A DNA stretch of 64,000 nucleotides from Egicoccus halophilus (GCF_004300825.1 NZ_CP036250.1:2925001-2989000); one strand, 5' to 3'. Shown: positions 9,748 through 18,633, counted from the stretch's first letter. Numbers and translations: made by a program. Notes: generated from the sequence alone by a model not told the origin.

Positions 9748-11439
9748 ATGAGCGAAACCACCGTCCGAACCCTCATCGACGAGTTCCTGGCCGAGCAGGC
9801 CGGGACCACGGCCGTCGAACGCTTCGCGCGTGCCCATGACGACGCCCTCGACGCCTCGCCGACGGCGCCCCTGGCCGCGCGCCGCTACCGCGACCTGCTG
9901 CCCGCCACGCCGCCCGCCCCGGGACAGCAGTACGCGTTCGAGGTCGACCTCGACGCGTGCTCGGGCTGCAAGGCGTGCGTGGTCGCCTGCGGCAGCCTCA
10001 ACGGGCTGCCCTCGGGCCAGTCGTTCCGCCGGACCGGGACCCTCGTGGGCGCCAACGACGCCGAGGGCACCGGCCGGAACCTGCCGGTGCTGCGCACGGT
10101 GACGACGGCCTGCCACCACTGCGCCGAGCCGGGCTGTCTCGCGGGCTGCCCCGCCGACGCCTACGTCAAGGACCCCGACACCGGCGTGGTACGCCACCTC
10201 GACGACCAGTGCATCGGCTGCCAGTACTGCACGCTGACCTGCCCCTACGAGATCCCCGCGTACGACGCCGAGCGCGGCATCGTGCGCAAGTGCGACCTGT
10301 GCGCCGACCGGCTGTCGGCCGGCGAGGCCCCGGCGTGCGTGCAGGCCTGTCCGACCCACGCGATCAGCATCCGGGTGGTCGACCTCGACGACGTGCACGC
10401 CCGCGGCGAGGACCCGTGGCCGATCCCCTCCCCCGACCCGGCCGTCACCCGGCCGGCGACCCGGTGGCGCACGTCCGAGGACCTGCGCGACGGCGTCCGC
10501 GCGGTCGACGCGGACGCGGTCGTCCCGGGCCACGCGCACCCGCCGTTGACCGTCATGCTGGTCCTGACCCAGGCGGCCGTCGGGACGCTGCTCGCCCTGC
10601 TGCTGGGCACCTGGTTCGTCCCCGAACTGGCGGCCGTGGTCGCCGGCCCTGCCGCCGCGACGGCGTTGGGCACCGGCGTCGTCGCACTCGGCGCCAGCGT
10701 GCTCCACCTGGGTCGACCGCTGCAGGCCTGGCGCGCCGTGCTGGGGCTGCGCCACTCGTGGCTGTCACGCGAGATCGTCGCCTTCGGGGCCTTCGCCGGC
10801 CTGACCGCGACCGCCGCCGCCGCGCTGGCGACACCGACCGGGCCGCTCGCCGAGGCCGCCACGTGGCTGCTGCCGACCGCCACGGTCGTCGGCCTGCTGG
10901 GGGTGTTCACCTCGGTGATGGTGTATGCCGTCACCGGCCGTCGCTGGTGGTCGACACCACGGGTCGCCGCCCGGTTCGCGGCCACCACCGCCCTGACCGG
11001 CTGCGCCACCCTGCTGCTCGTCGTGGTCGGCACGGCGGCGGTCACCGGCGCCGACGTCCGCGGGGCGGTGCGTGCCCTGGCGATCGCGTCGGGAAGCGTC
11101 GGCGTCGGCGTCGGCGCGGCGGACCTCGCCCTGCTGCGCCACCACCGACGGCACGACGTCACGGCCGGCCGGATCGCCGCCATCGACGACGAACTCGCCC
11201 GCGTCGCCTGGTTGCACGTACGCCGGATGCCGGGCCTGACCGCGTCGCGACTGGTGGCGCTGTGCCTCGGCGCGCTCGCGGCGCCGTGGCTGACCTGGCG
11301 CATGCTCGCCGACGACGTCGGCGTCGGGATGCTCACCGCGGGGGCGGGGCTGATGACCGTCGTCGCGGGAGAACTGCTGGAACGGTGGCGGTTCTTCACC
11401 GCCAGCGCGCCGCCGCGGATGCCCGGAGGCCTGCGATGA
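9748..11439 (+). CDS. Nitrate reductase electron-transfer subunit: four-cluster ferredoxin fused to a DmsC-type membrane anchor
   Basis: A 563-residue fusion. The N-terminal half is DmsB-like, with 16 cysteines in four groups (71/74/77/81, 122/125/130/134, 155/158/161/165, 182/185/197/201), enough for four [4Fe-4S] clusters. From about residue 262 to the end it is a DmsC/NrfD-class polytopic membrane domain with eight or so hydrophobic helices, a fold that oxidises quinol in DMSO reductases. No Tat or Sec signal is visible, so the ferredoxin part faces the cytoplasm. The ATG at 9748 is preferred over one at 9724. It is coupled by an ATGA overlap to the catalytic subunit, suggesting quinol-driven assimilatory nitrate reduction. 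Confidence 0.85.
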   Translation: MSETTVRTLIDEFLAEQAGTTAVERFARAHDDALDASPTAPLAARRYRDLLPATPPAPGQQYAFEVDLDACSGCKACVVACGSLNGLPSGQSFRRTGTLVGANDAEGTGRNLPVLRTVTTACHHCAEPGCLAGCPADAYVKDPDTGVVRHLDDQCIGCQYCTLTCPYEIPAYDAERGIVRKCDLCADRLSAGEAPACVQACPTHAISIRVVDLDDVHARGEDPWPIPSPDPAVTRPATRWRTSEDLRDGVRAVDADAVVPGHAHPPLTVMLVLTQAAVGTLLALLLGTWFVPELAAVVAGPAAATALGTGVVALGASVLHLGRPLQAWRAVLGLRHSWLSREIVAFGAFAGLTATAAAALATPTGPLAEAATWLLPTATVVGLLGVFTSVMVYAVTGRRWWSTPRVAARFAATTALTGCATLLLVVVGTAAVTGADVRGAVRALAIASGSVGVGVGAADLALLRHHRRHDVTAGRIAAIDDELARVAWLHVRRMPGLTASRLVALCLGALAAPWLTWRMLADDVGVGMLTAGAGLMTVVAGELLERWRFFTASAPPRMPGGLR

Positions 11440-13634
11440 GGACCCGACTCGAGGCACTGCTGCGGCGCACCGACGGTCCGCTGACCCGCGAGCTGCTGCG
11501 CGAACCGGGCGGCCACGGCCTCGGTCAGCTCCCGGCCGGTCGGGCTCCCGACCGGGTCGTGACCAGCGTGTGCGGCTTCTGCTCCACCGGCTGCTCGCTG
11601 GACGTCCACCTGCGCGACGGCGAGGCGGTCGGCCTCACACCGACGGTCGGGTACGCCGTCAACGACGGCATGGCCTGCCCCAAGGGCTGGGAGTCGCTCA
11701 CGCCGTTGCGCGCCGACACGCGGGCGACGACGCCGCTGCTGCGCGACGCCGGCGGCCGCCAACGGCCGGTCGGCTGGTCCGAGGCCGTCGACGCGTTCGT
11801 CGGTGGCCTGCGGGGCGTGCAGCAGCGCCACGGACCCGCGTCGGTCGCGTTCCTGTCGACCGGCCAGATCCCGACCGAGGAGATGGCGCTGCTCGGCGCC
11901 GTCGCCAAGTTCGGGATGGGCATGGTCCACGGCGACGGCAACACCCGCCAGTGCATGGCGACCGCGGTGCAGGCCTACAAGGAGTCGTTCGGGTCGGACG
12001 CCCCGCCCTACACCTACGCCGACCTCGAGGCGTCCGACGTGGTGGTGCTCGTCGGCGCCAACCCGGCGATCGCGCACCCGATCCTGTGGGAACGCCTGCA
12101 CCGCAACCCGCACGCGCCGGCGGTGATCGTCGTGGACCCTCGCCGGACCGAGACGGCCGCCGCCGCGACCCAGCACCTCGCCGTGCGTCCGAAGGCCGAC
12201 CTCGAACTGCTCTACGGCCTCGGGCACCTGCTGATCGGCCTCGGCGCGGTCGACGAGGACTTCGTGCGCGACTCGACGCACGGCTACGCCGCCTATGCCG
12301 ACCACGTCGCCGGCTACCCGCCCGAGCGGGTGGCCGCGGCCACCGGCATCCCGGTCGCCGACCTCGAACGCTGCGCCCGGACCATCGCCGCCGGCCGGGC
12401 CGTGTCGTTCTGGTGGACGATGGGCGTCAACCAGTCCCACCAGGGCACCCGCACCGCGCAGGCCGTCATCGACCTCGCGCTGCTGACCGGCAACATCGGC
12501 CGCCCCGGCACGGGCGCCAACTCGATCACCGGCCAGTGCAACGCGATGGGCTCGCGGCTGTTCTCGAACACGACCAGTCTGCTCGGCGGACGCGACTTCA
12601 CCCGCGCGGCCGACCGGGCCGAGGTGGCCGAGGTGCTGGGGCTCGACGCGGCCTGCATCCCCGACCGGCCGAGCCTGCCCTATCACCGCATCGTGGAGGG
12701 CATCGCGAACGGGCAGATCCGCGGCCTGTGGATCGTGGCGACCAACACCGCCCACTCCTGGATCGGACAGGACGACGTCCGCGACCTGCTCGGCCGGCTC
12801 GACTTCCTGGTCGTGCAGGACCTGTACACCACGACCGACACGGCGCAACTGGCCGATCTGGTGCTGCCCGCGGCCGGCTGGGGCGAGAAGGAGGGCACCT
12901 TCATCAACTCCGAGCGCCGCATCGGACGCGTCCGCAAGGTCGCCCGGGCACCGGGACTCGCCCTCGCCGACTTCGCGATCTTCCGCCTGCTCGCCGAGGC
13001 CTGGGGCGTCGGCGGGCACTTCCGACGTTGGTCGTCACCGGAGGCGGTGTTCGGACTGCTGCAGGAACTGTCACGCGGCCGACCGTGCGATTTCTCCGGC
13101 ATCGACGGCTACGCCGACCTCGAGGCCCAGGGTGGCATCCAGTGGCCGCAACCCGTCCCCGGTGCGCTCGTCGAGAAGGAGCGTCGCCTGTTCGCCGACG
13201 GGGTCTTCCACCACCCCGACGGCCGCGCCCGGTTCGTCGTGGACGAGCCGCGCCCGCCGGCCGAACTGGTGCGTCCCCGCCGCCCGCTGGTGCTGCTGAC
13301 CGGACGTGGGTCGTCGGCCGAGTGGCACACCGGCACCCGGACCTCGACCTCGCCGGCGCTGCGCAACCTCGTGCCGGCCGACCCCTACGTCGAGGTGGCA
13401 CCGGCCGACGCCGCCGCCCGCGCCATCGTCTCGCACGACTGGGTCGAGCTCGTCAGCGAACGCGGGACCATGCGCGCACGCGCGTTGGTCACCCCCACGA
13501 TCGCGACCGGGAGCGTGTTCGTGTCGATGCACCACGTCGACACCAACCGGCTGACGATGCCGAGCTTCGACCCGCACTCGCACCAACCGGCCTACAAGCA
13601 CGCCGCCGTGGAGGTCCGCCGGGTCCACGACTGA
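11436..13634 (+). CDS. nasA: Assimilatory nitrate reductase catalytic subunit (molybdopterin oxidoreductase)
   Basis: A 732-residue protein of the DMSO reductase superfamily. The N-terminal [4Fe-4S] site is Cys46, Cys49, Cys53 and Cys81 (CGFCSTGC and MACPKG). The molybdenum ligand is a cysteine, Cys173 in GDGNTRQCMA, as in NapA/NasA and unlike the aspartate of NarG. No Tat signal is present, so it is cytoplasmic. The usual C-terminal molydopterin-dinucleotide binding domain is present (about 610-730), but there is no extra [2Fe-2S] tail. Context with nirBD, cobA, an NnaR-type regulator and NarK supports nitrate rather than formate as substrate. Its ATG overlaps the stop of the fusion subunit. 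Confidence 0.88.
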   Translation: MRTRLEALLRRTDGPLTRELLREPGGHGLGQLPAGRAPDRVVTSVCGFCSTGCSLDVHLRDGEAVGLTPTVGYAVNDGMACPKGWESLTPLRADTRATTPLLRDAGGRQRPVGWSEAVDAFVGGLRGVQQRHGPASVAFLSTGQIPTEEMALLGAVAKFGMGMVHGDGNTRQCMATAVQAYKESFGSDAPPYTYADLEASDVVVLVGANPAIAHPILWERLHRNPHAPAVIVVDPRRTETAAAATQHLAVRPKADLELLYGLGHLLIGLGAVDEDFVRDSTHGYAAYADHVAGYPPERVAAATGIPVADLERCARTIAAGRAVSFWWTMGVNQSHQGTRTAQAVIDLALLTGNIGRPGTGANSITGQCNAMGSRLFSNTTSLLGGRDFTRAADRAEVAEVLGLDAACIPDRPSLPYHRIVEGIANGQIRGLWIVATNTAHSWIGQDDVRDLLGRLDFLVVQDLYTTTDTAQLADLVLPAAGWGEKEGTFINSERRIGRVRKVARAPGLALADFAIFRLLAEAWGVGGHFRRWSSPEAVFGLLQELSRGRPCDFSGIDGYADLEAQGGIQWPQPVPGALVEKERRLFADGVFHHPDGRARFVVDEPRPPAELVRPRRPLVLLTGRGSSAEWHTGTRTSTSPALRNLVPADPYVEVAPADAAARAIVSHDWVELVSERGTMRARALVTPTIATGSVFVSMHHVDTNRLTMPSFDPHSHQPAYKHAAVEVRRVHD

Positions 13635-13667
13635 CGGCTCGTCCAGCCGCGGTGCGCGGTGACGCGG

Positions 13668-14804
13668 TCAGCTCCGGGTGGTCGGCCAGGCACCGGTCCG
13701 GCGGGCACGACGGATCTCGTCGACCAGGCCGGCGACCAGCAGCGCCCGCTCGACCATGGCGTCCACGAGCAGGTACTCGTGGTCGGCGTGGGCGCCCCCA
13801 CCGACGGCGCCGAGCCCGTCCAGCGTCGGCACGCCGAGGGCTGCCGTGAAGTTGCCGTCGCTGCCCCCGCCGACCGCGGTGCCGACCAGGTCCGGGACGA
13901 TCTGCCGCGCCATCGCGAACAGGCCCGCGGACGCCGACTCCGGCATCGGTGGCCGGTCCACGAACCCGTGCACGGCGATCCGCGCGCCGTCCAGATGCGG
14001 CCGCAGTCCGGCGAACGCCGCCTCGACCCGCGCCTTCTCGTCGGCGGTCTCGACCCGGACGTCCACGACGACGGTCGCCTGCGCCGGCACGACGTTGTCG
14101 ACCGTGCCCGCGGACGCCACGGTCGGGGTCACGGTCGTGCCTCGCTCGGGTCGACCCATCGCCGTGATCGTCAGCACCTGGCGCGCGGCCTCGACCAGCG
14201 CGTTGACGCCGGCATCCGGCTCGAGACCGGCGTGCGACGCCCGGCCCGTCACCTCGACCCGGAAGGTGCCGCACCCCTTGCGGCCGGTCTTGACGGCACC
14301 ACCCTCGGCCGCGCCCTCGGCGACCAGGACCGCCCCGCACGCCCGGGCGCGCTCCTCGATCACCGCCCGGGACGTACCCGACCCGACCTCCTCGTCGGCG
14401 GTCACCAGGATCTCGACCCCCGAACGGTCCTCCAGCGTCGCCAGGCCGTGCACGGCCTGCACCAGACCGCCGAGCATGTCGAAGACGCCCGGACCGGTGA
14501 CCCGACCCTCCGCGACCTGGAACGGACGACGTTCGAGCGTGCCGAGCGGGAAGACGGTGTCGTGATGTCCGAGGACCAGCACCTGGGGATCTCCACCTCC
14601 CGACCAGTGCACGTGCGGGCCGGCGTCCCCGTGCACGAGCTCGGCCCGGCCGCCCAGGCGGCGCTCCAGCAGGTCGGCCAGGGTCCGTGCGGAGGTCGCG
14701 AGCGCCTCGGGATGACGGGACGGGGACTCGATCTCGACGAGCGTGCGCAGGTCCTCGAGCATCGACTCGACCTGCACTCCCGGTGGACGGACCGAACCCT
14801 GCAC
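13668..14804 (-). CDS. M20-family metallopeptidase (glutamate carboxypeptidase-like)
   Basis: A 378-residue zinc hydrolase. Metal and catalytic motifs in order: GHHDTVFPLGT (His and catalytic Asp), GPGVFDMLGG (bridging Asp), TADEEVGS (catalytic Glu and ligand Glu) and HADHEYL (C-terminal His). The inserted dimerisation domain (about 180-290) has the expected ASHAGLEPDAG segment. Relatives such as carboxypeptidase G2 remove C-terminal glutamate from peptides or folates; the substrate here is unknown. A second ATG 14 codons in (14762) is also possible. It sits convergent to the nitrate reductase gene with a gap of 33 bp and may be unrelated to nitrate use. Confidence 0.85.
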   Translation of the reverse strand: MQGSVRPPGVQVESMLEDLRTLVEIESPSRHPEALATSARTLADLLERRLGGRAELVHGDAGPHVHWSGGGDPQVLVLGHHDTVFPLGTLERRPFQVAEGRVTGPGVFDMLGGLVQAVHGLATLEDRSGVEILVTADEEVGSGTSRAVIEERARACGAVLVAEGAAEGGAVKTGRKGCGTFRVEVTGRASHAGLEPDAGVNALVEAARQVLTITAMGRPERGTTVTPTVASAGTVDNVVPAQATVVVDVRVETADEKARVEAAFAGLRPHLDGARIAVHGFVDRPPMPESASAGLFAMARQIVPDLVGTAVGGGSDGNFTAALGVPTLDGLGAVGGGAHADHEYLLVDAMVERALLVAGLVDEIRRARRTGAWPTTRS

Positions 14805-14917
14805 GCGTGGTACCTCCCCGACGCCGGCCCGTCACCGTAGGCGAACCCTGCACCGCGATCGAAGCGCGCCCGACGCCGGCATGCGACCCGTCGCGCCGTC
14901 GCGCCGTCGGGGGAGCT

Positions 14918-15724
14918 TCAGGCGATCGCCGGCACCCGGGTCGTGGCCGCGAGGAGACGGTCGACCGCGGCGGGGACGCCGACGACGTCACCGACGACGG
15001 CGGTGGCCGGCGTCAGGCGCTCCCCCGGCTCCCCGGACATCGCCGCGGCGTGCTCGGCGACGCGGGCCGCCAGGTTCCCGAGCGTGCCGGTCACCAGGGT
15101 CTGCTCGGGACGACCGGCGTGCGCGATCAGTGCGGCAGGAGTGTCACCGCGGCGGCCGAGGTCGACCAGGCCGCGGCACCAGGCGGCCAGGCGCGTCGCC
15201 CCCATCAGCAGCACGACCGTGCCGTCGAAGGCGGCCGCGACCGCGAGGTCCATCGGGCACGGCTCACCACCACGGGCCCGTTGGCCGGTCAGCACGAGCA
15301 CCCCCGCCGACAGGCCGCGATGCGTGACCGGGATGCCGGCCAGCTCGGGCGCCGCGACCGCCGAGGTGATCCCGGGGACGTACGCGGTCGCGACACCCCG
15401 AGCGGCGAGGTCGAGCGACTCCTCACCGCCACGGCCGAACACGACCGGGTCGCCACCCTTGAGGCGGACCACGTGCTGGCCGGCGTGGGCGGCGGCGGCC
15501 AGCAGCGCCACCACCTCGTCATGGCCGAGGACCACGTGACCCTGCCGGCGTCCCACCGACACCAGCCGCGCCCGCGGTCCGACCAGGCGCAGGACGTCAG
15601 GGGTCACCAGTTGATCGTGCACCACCAGGTCGGCCTCACCGAGCAGCCGGGCAGCACGCAACGTCAGCAGGTCCGCGGCGCCCGGGCCGGCGCCGACGAG
15701 GTGGACGACGGGCGTGGAGGTCAC
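14918..15724 (-). CDS. cobA: Uroporphyrinogen-III C-methyltransferase (siroheme pathway)
   Basis: A 268-residue SUMT. The N-terminal SAM-binding loop VGAGPGAADLLTL and the conserved segments DLVVHDQLV, VRLKGGDPVVFGRGGEE and VPGITSAVAAPELAGIPVTHRG are all present. It adds two methyl groups to uroporphyrinogen III, giving precorrin-2, the precursor of the siroheme needed by NirB. The GTG start forms a GTGA overlap with the stop of the HemD/winged-helix regulator, so the two are coupled. No CysG-type oxidase/chelatase domain is fused, so those steps must be encoded elsewhere. Confidence 0.92.
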   Translation of the reverse strand: MTSTPVVHLVGAGPGAADLLTLRAARLLGEADLVVHDQLVTPDVLRLVGPRARLVSVGRRQGHVVLGHDEVVALLAAAAHAGQHVVRLKGGDPVVFGRGGEESLDLAARGVATAYVPGITSAVAAPELAGIPVTHRGLSAGVLVLTGQRARGGEPCPMDLAVAAAFDGTVVLLMGATRLAAWCRGLVDLGRRGDTPAALIAHAGRPEQTLVTGTLGNLAARVAEHAAAMSGEPGERLTPATAVVGDVVGVPAAVDRLLAATTRVPAIA

Positions 15725-16917
15725 GTGCTGCTCCCCTCGAGTCGGTACCCGACGCCCCGGACGGTGCGGATCTGCACCCCCGTGCCGTCGAGCTTGCGCC
15801 GCAGACGGGCGATCTGGTGCTTGATGGCGCTCGGGTCGTCGGGCGCGGCATACCCCCAGGCCTCGGCGAGCAGCTGCTCGGGCGGACACACCATGCCGGG
15901 CCGGCGGGCCAGCGCCGCCAGCACCGCGTACCCGCGCTCGCCGAGGGCGATCTCGCGCCCCTCGGCGCACCGCACCGCGTGCGTGGCGGGGACGAGCTGC
16001 ACGGGTGGCCGCCAGTGCGACGGCGCGGTCGTGCGGCGCGACGCCCACCGGTCCAGCGACCGCAGCAGATCACCGGTGCGCGACCGGGTCGGCGTCAGCC
16101 ACGACGGGATGCCCAGCTCGTCCAGGGCCGCCGAGGTGACCGGCCCGATGACGGCCGTCGCCACCCGCTCGCGCAGTGCCTGCACCAACGCGTCGGCGTG
16201 GTCCGAGCTGCGCTGGGCGGCGATCGTGACCAGGTTGCGGCCCGCACCGGGCGAGGTCAGCACGACGATGTCGAGCTCGCCGGCCACGATCGCGTCGCCG
16301 AGCGCCAGGCCAGGGCCGACGTCGTCGGGCAGGGCGTGCCGGTAGGTCTCGACCGAGAGCACGTCGGCGCCCGCGTCCGCGACGGGCGCGAACGTCGTGG
16401 CGGCTGCCGTGCCGTGCAGTTGGACGGCGACGACCTCGCCGGGCAGGACCCGGCCACGCAGCCAACCGGCGACGTCGGCGTCGGTCTGCTTCTGCGAGGT
16501 CCACACCGCCCTGGCCCGCAACGCCTGCAGCCCACCGAGCGCCTTCGCGCCGCGCGCGACGCAACGTGCCGCGCCCGCCGCGGCCTGCAGCGCCTCGAGC
16601 CGACCGTGCTGGTCGGCCGCCTGCGCCCACAGCCGCATGCCGACCCCCGTCGAGGCGACGAACCAGTCGGGCGAGGCGTCGAGGATCGCGTCGGTGTCGG
16701 CCACGATGTGCTCGTCAGGCACCGGCACGTCGCCGCCGATGGTCGGCCCGTGCAGCACCGAGGCGCCGCGCCGTTCGAGGGCCGCCACCAGTTCGGCGCC
16801 CTTGCGCTGGGAGGTCACCCCCACCCGGATCCCCGACAGCGACAGTTCCCGACCTCCTGGGTGCTCGACGTTCCTGTGCCGTCGTCGGGCGTGCACGCCC
16901 GCAACAGCGACACGCAT
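15721..16917 (-). CDS. nnaR: NnaR-type regulator: HemD-like domain fused to an OmpR-type winged helix
   Basis: 398 residues from ATG 16917. Residues about 28-280 are a uroporphyrinogen-III synthase (HemD) fold with the linked Rossmann-like lobes (VLTSPGAGRNLV and TAVIGPVTSAALDELG). Residues about 305-395 are a Trans_reg_C winged helix of the OmpR/PhoB class, ending in IRTVRGVGYRLEG. This is the architecture of NnaR, known in Streptomyces and Mycobacterium as a co-regulator, with GlnR, of nitrate and nitrite assimilation. Its position between cobA and narK fits. The true start may be a CTG at 16845, eight bases past a perfect AGGAGG. Whether it retains HemD enzyme activity is open. Confidence 0.85.
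   Translation of the reverse strand: MRVAVAGVHARRRHRNVEHPGGRELSLSGIRVGVTSQRKGAELVAALERRGASVLHGPTIGGDVPVPDEHIVADTDAILDASPDWFVASTGVGMRLWAQAADQHGRLEALQAAAGAARCVARGAKALGGLQALRARAVWTSQKQTDADVAGWLRGRVLPGEVVAVQLHGTAAATTFAPVADAGADVLSVETYRHALPDDVGPGLALGDAIVAGELDIVVLTSPGAGRNLVTIAAQRSSDHADALVQALRERVATAVIGPVTSAALDELGIPSWLTPTRSRTGDLLRSLDRWASRRTTAPSHWRPPVQLVPATHAVRCAEGREIALGERGYAVLAALARRPGMVCPPEQLLAEAWGYAAPDDPSAIKHQIARLRRKLDGTGVQIRTVRGVGYRLEGSST
16853..16858 (-). promoter_or_regulatory. Perfect Shine-Dalgarno inside the annotated 5' end of the NnaR-type gene
   Basis: AGGAGG on the minus strand, followed after seven bases by an in-frame CTG (16843-16845) at exactly the point where HemD similarity begins. 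The upstream ATG at 16917 has no such site, so translation may really start at CTG, or the ATG form may be leaderless. Confidence 0.4.
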
Positions 16918-17024
16918 GGTGACGCCTCACCGTCGCCGGCGCGTTGAGGGCCTGTTTCGCCGCCGTGAACTGGCCGTCGCGCCGAGCGCCCGCGCCGGCA
17001 CGCATCGTCGTCCGCGACGCCGGT

Positions 17025-17062
17025 GTCACGCCGTCGCAACCTGGCGCGCACGCCGCTGGAAC
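17025..17062 (+). promoter_or_regulatory. GlnR-type box upstream of narK
   Basis: GTCAC-n6-GCAAC-n6-CGCAC-n6-GGAAC over 38 bp, matching the GlnR box layout. The first a-site is perfect, both b-sites match 4 of 5 positions and the second a-site keeps only its AC. It lies 59 bp before the narK start, in the divergent region shared with the NnaR-type gene, so it could serve both directions. Confidence 0.55.
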
Positions 17063-17121
17063 CCCCGCCGTCCATCGTGTCGCGGTCCGCACCACCCCAC
17101 CCGTGCCCCAGGATGGTTGCC

Positions 17122-18633
17122 ATGACCGCATCCAGCACCCGGCCCTCGGTCGGTTCCCACGTGTCCGGCCTGTGGCGGTTCACCGGCCGCCACCGGATCC
17201 TGCACCTGACCTGGTTCGCGTTCTTCCTCACCTTCGTGGTGTGGTTCTCGTTCGCGCCGCTGGCGGGGACCGTCGCGGCGGAGCTGGACCTGACATCCGA
17301 ACAGCTCGGCGTGCTGGCCCTGTGCAACGTCGCACTGACCGTGCCCGCCCGCCTGTTCGTCGGCATGGCCCTGGACCGCTGGGGGCCACGGCGCGTCTAC
17401 ACCACGATCCTGACCTTCTGCGCCGTCCCGGCCCTGCTCACCGCCCTGGCGACCAGCTTCGGCATGCTCGTCGTCGCCCGACTCGCGGCCAGCCTCGTCG
17501 GCGCCGGCTTCGTCGTCGGCATCCGGATGGTGTCGGAGTGGTTCCCGCCCCGCGAGGTCGGCGTCGCCGAAGGGCTCTACGGTGGGTGGGGCAACTTCGG
17601 TTCGGCGGCTGCCGCGATGACGCTGCCGACGCTGGCCGGGATGCTCGGCGGTTGGCGGGTCGCCCTCGCCAGCGTCGGGATCCTGGCCGCCGCCTACGGG
17701 CTGGTCTACCTGCGCTCGGTGTCCGACACCCCCGACGGGCGCACCTACGCCCGACCCGGTCGCCAGGGCGCGCTCGAGGTCACCAGCCGCCGGGCCGTGT
17801 TCGGCCTGCTCGCCCTGAACGTCCCGCTGGTGGCCGTGCTCGGACTGATCCTGTGGCGGCTGATGCTGGTCGGATTCCTCGCCCCCGCGACGATGTGGGG
17901 CGGACTCGCGGTGCTCGCCGTGTTGCTCGCCCTGCAGAGCCGCACGATCTGGCGGGTGAACGAACCGGCACGTCGCGACGCCTACCCGGCCCAGGACCGC
18001 TATCCGTTCCGAAACGTCGCCGTGCTCTGCCTCGCCTACGCGGTCACGTTCGGCTCCGAACTCGCGGTCGTGTCGATGCTGCCCGGCTTCTTCGCCGACA
18101 CCTTCGGCCTGTCCCCCGTCGTCGCCGGGCTCGCCGCCAGCGCGTACGCGTTCATGAACCTCGTCGCCCGCCCCACCGGCGGTGTGCTCTCCGACCTGCT
18201 CGGCAACCGCCGGCGCACGCTGTTGCTGCTGTGCGCCGCGCTGGGCTTCGGCTACGCGCTGCTGGCCGCCGTCGACGGCCGCTGGCCGCTGGTCCTCGCC
18301 GTCGCCGCCACGATGGCGTGCTCGTTCTTCGTCCAGGCCGGTGAAGGCGCCACCTACGCCATCGTGCCGCTGGTCAAGCGACGCGTCAGCGGTCAGATCA
18401 GCGGCATCGTCGGGGCCTACGGCAACATCGGATCACTGGTGTTCCTGACGCTGCTGCTGGTGACCGGACCGACCACCTTCTTCGTCACCATCGGCGTCTG
18501 CGCGGTCGTCGCCGCCGTCGCCTGCCGGTGGCTGGTCGAACCCGACGGTGCCTTCGACGCCGAGCTGACCCCGACCCCCGCGTCCACGCCCACCGACGCC
18601 AACCACCAGCCCCCGGCCACGGTGCCGGTGTAG
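17122..18633 (+). CDS. narK: Nitrate/nitrite porter NarK (MFS, NNP family)
   Basis: A 503-residue protein with twelve predicted membrane helices. The two NNP signature segments are visible: GGWGNFGSAAAAMTLP in the first half and GAYGNIGSLVFL in the second. The MFS loop 2-3 motif reads GMALDRWGPRR. It moves nitrate in, and possibly nitrite out, across the cytoplasmic membrane. The start at ATG 17122 has AGGA nine bases upstream; an ATG three codons earlier (17113) is the alternative. The last 30 residues are a Pro/Thr-rich cytoplasmic tail. The neighbouring NnaR-type regulator and the GlnR-like box support a role in assimilation. Confidence 0.92.
   Translation: MTASSTRPSVGSHVSGLWRFTGRHRILHLTWFAFFLTFVVWFSFAPLAGTVAAELDLTSEQLGVLALCNVALTVPARLFVGMALDRWGPRRVYTTILTFCAVPALLTALATSFGMLVVARLAASLVGAGFVVGIRMVSEWFPPREVGVAEGLYGGWGNFGSAAAAMTLPTLAGMLGGWRVALASVGILAAAYGLVYLRSVSDTPDGRTYARPGRQGALEVTSRRAVFGLLALNVPLVAVLGLILWRLMLVGFLAPATMWGGLAVLAVLLALQSRTIWRVNEPARRDAYPAQDRYPFRNVAVLCLAYAVTFGSELAVVSMLPGFFADTFGLSPVVAGLAASAYAFMNLVARPTGGVLSDLLGNRRRTLLLLCAALGFGYALLAAVDGRWPLVLAVAATMACSFFVQAGEGATYAIVPLVKRRVSGQISGIVGAYGNIGSLVFLTLLLVTGPTTFFVTIGVCAVVAAVACRWLVEPDGAFDAELTPTPASTPTDANHQPPATVPV

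Noticed and set aside
9957-13634. Very long open frame (over 1,200 codons) spanning both nitrate reductase genes, and a 924-codon frame on the opposite strand
   Set aside because: They run over the two coupled genes whose cysteine motifs are fully visible in their own frames; composition of the long frames is Arg/Pro/Gly-rich as in shadow frames of high-GC genes (the last part of the first one is nasA itself).
11436-13634. Respiratory nitrate reductase (NarG) or periplasmic NapA
   Set aside because: The Mo ligand is Cys rather than the Asp of NarG, there is no Tat signal for export, and length and context (nirBD, cobA, NnaR-type regulator) fit an assimilatory enzyme.
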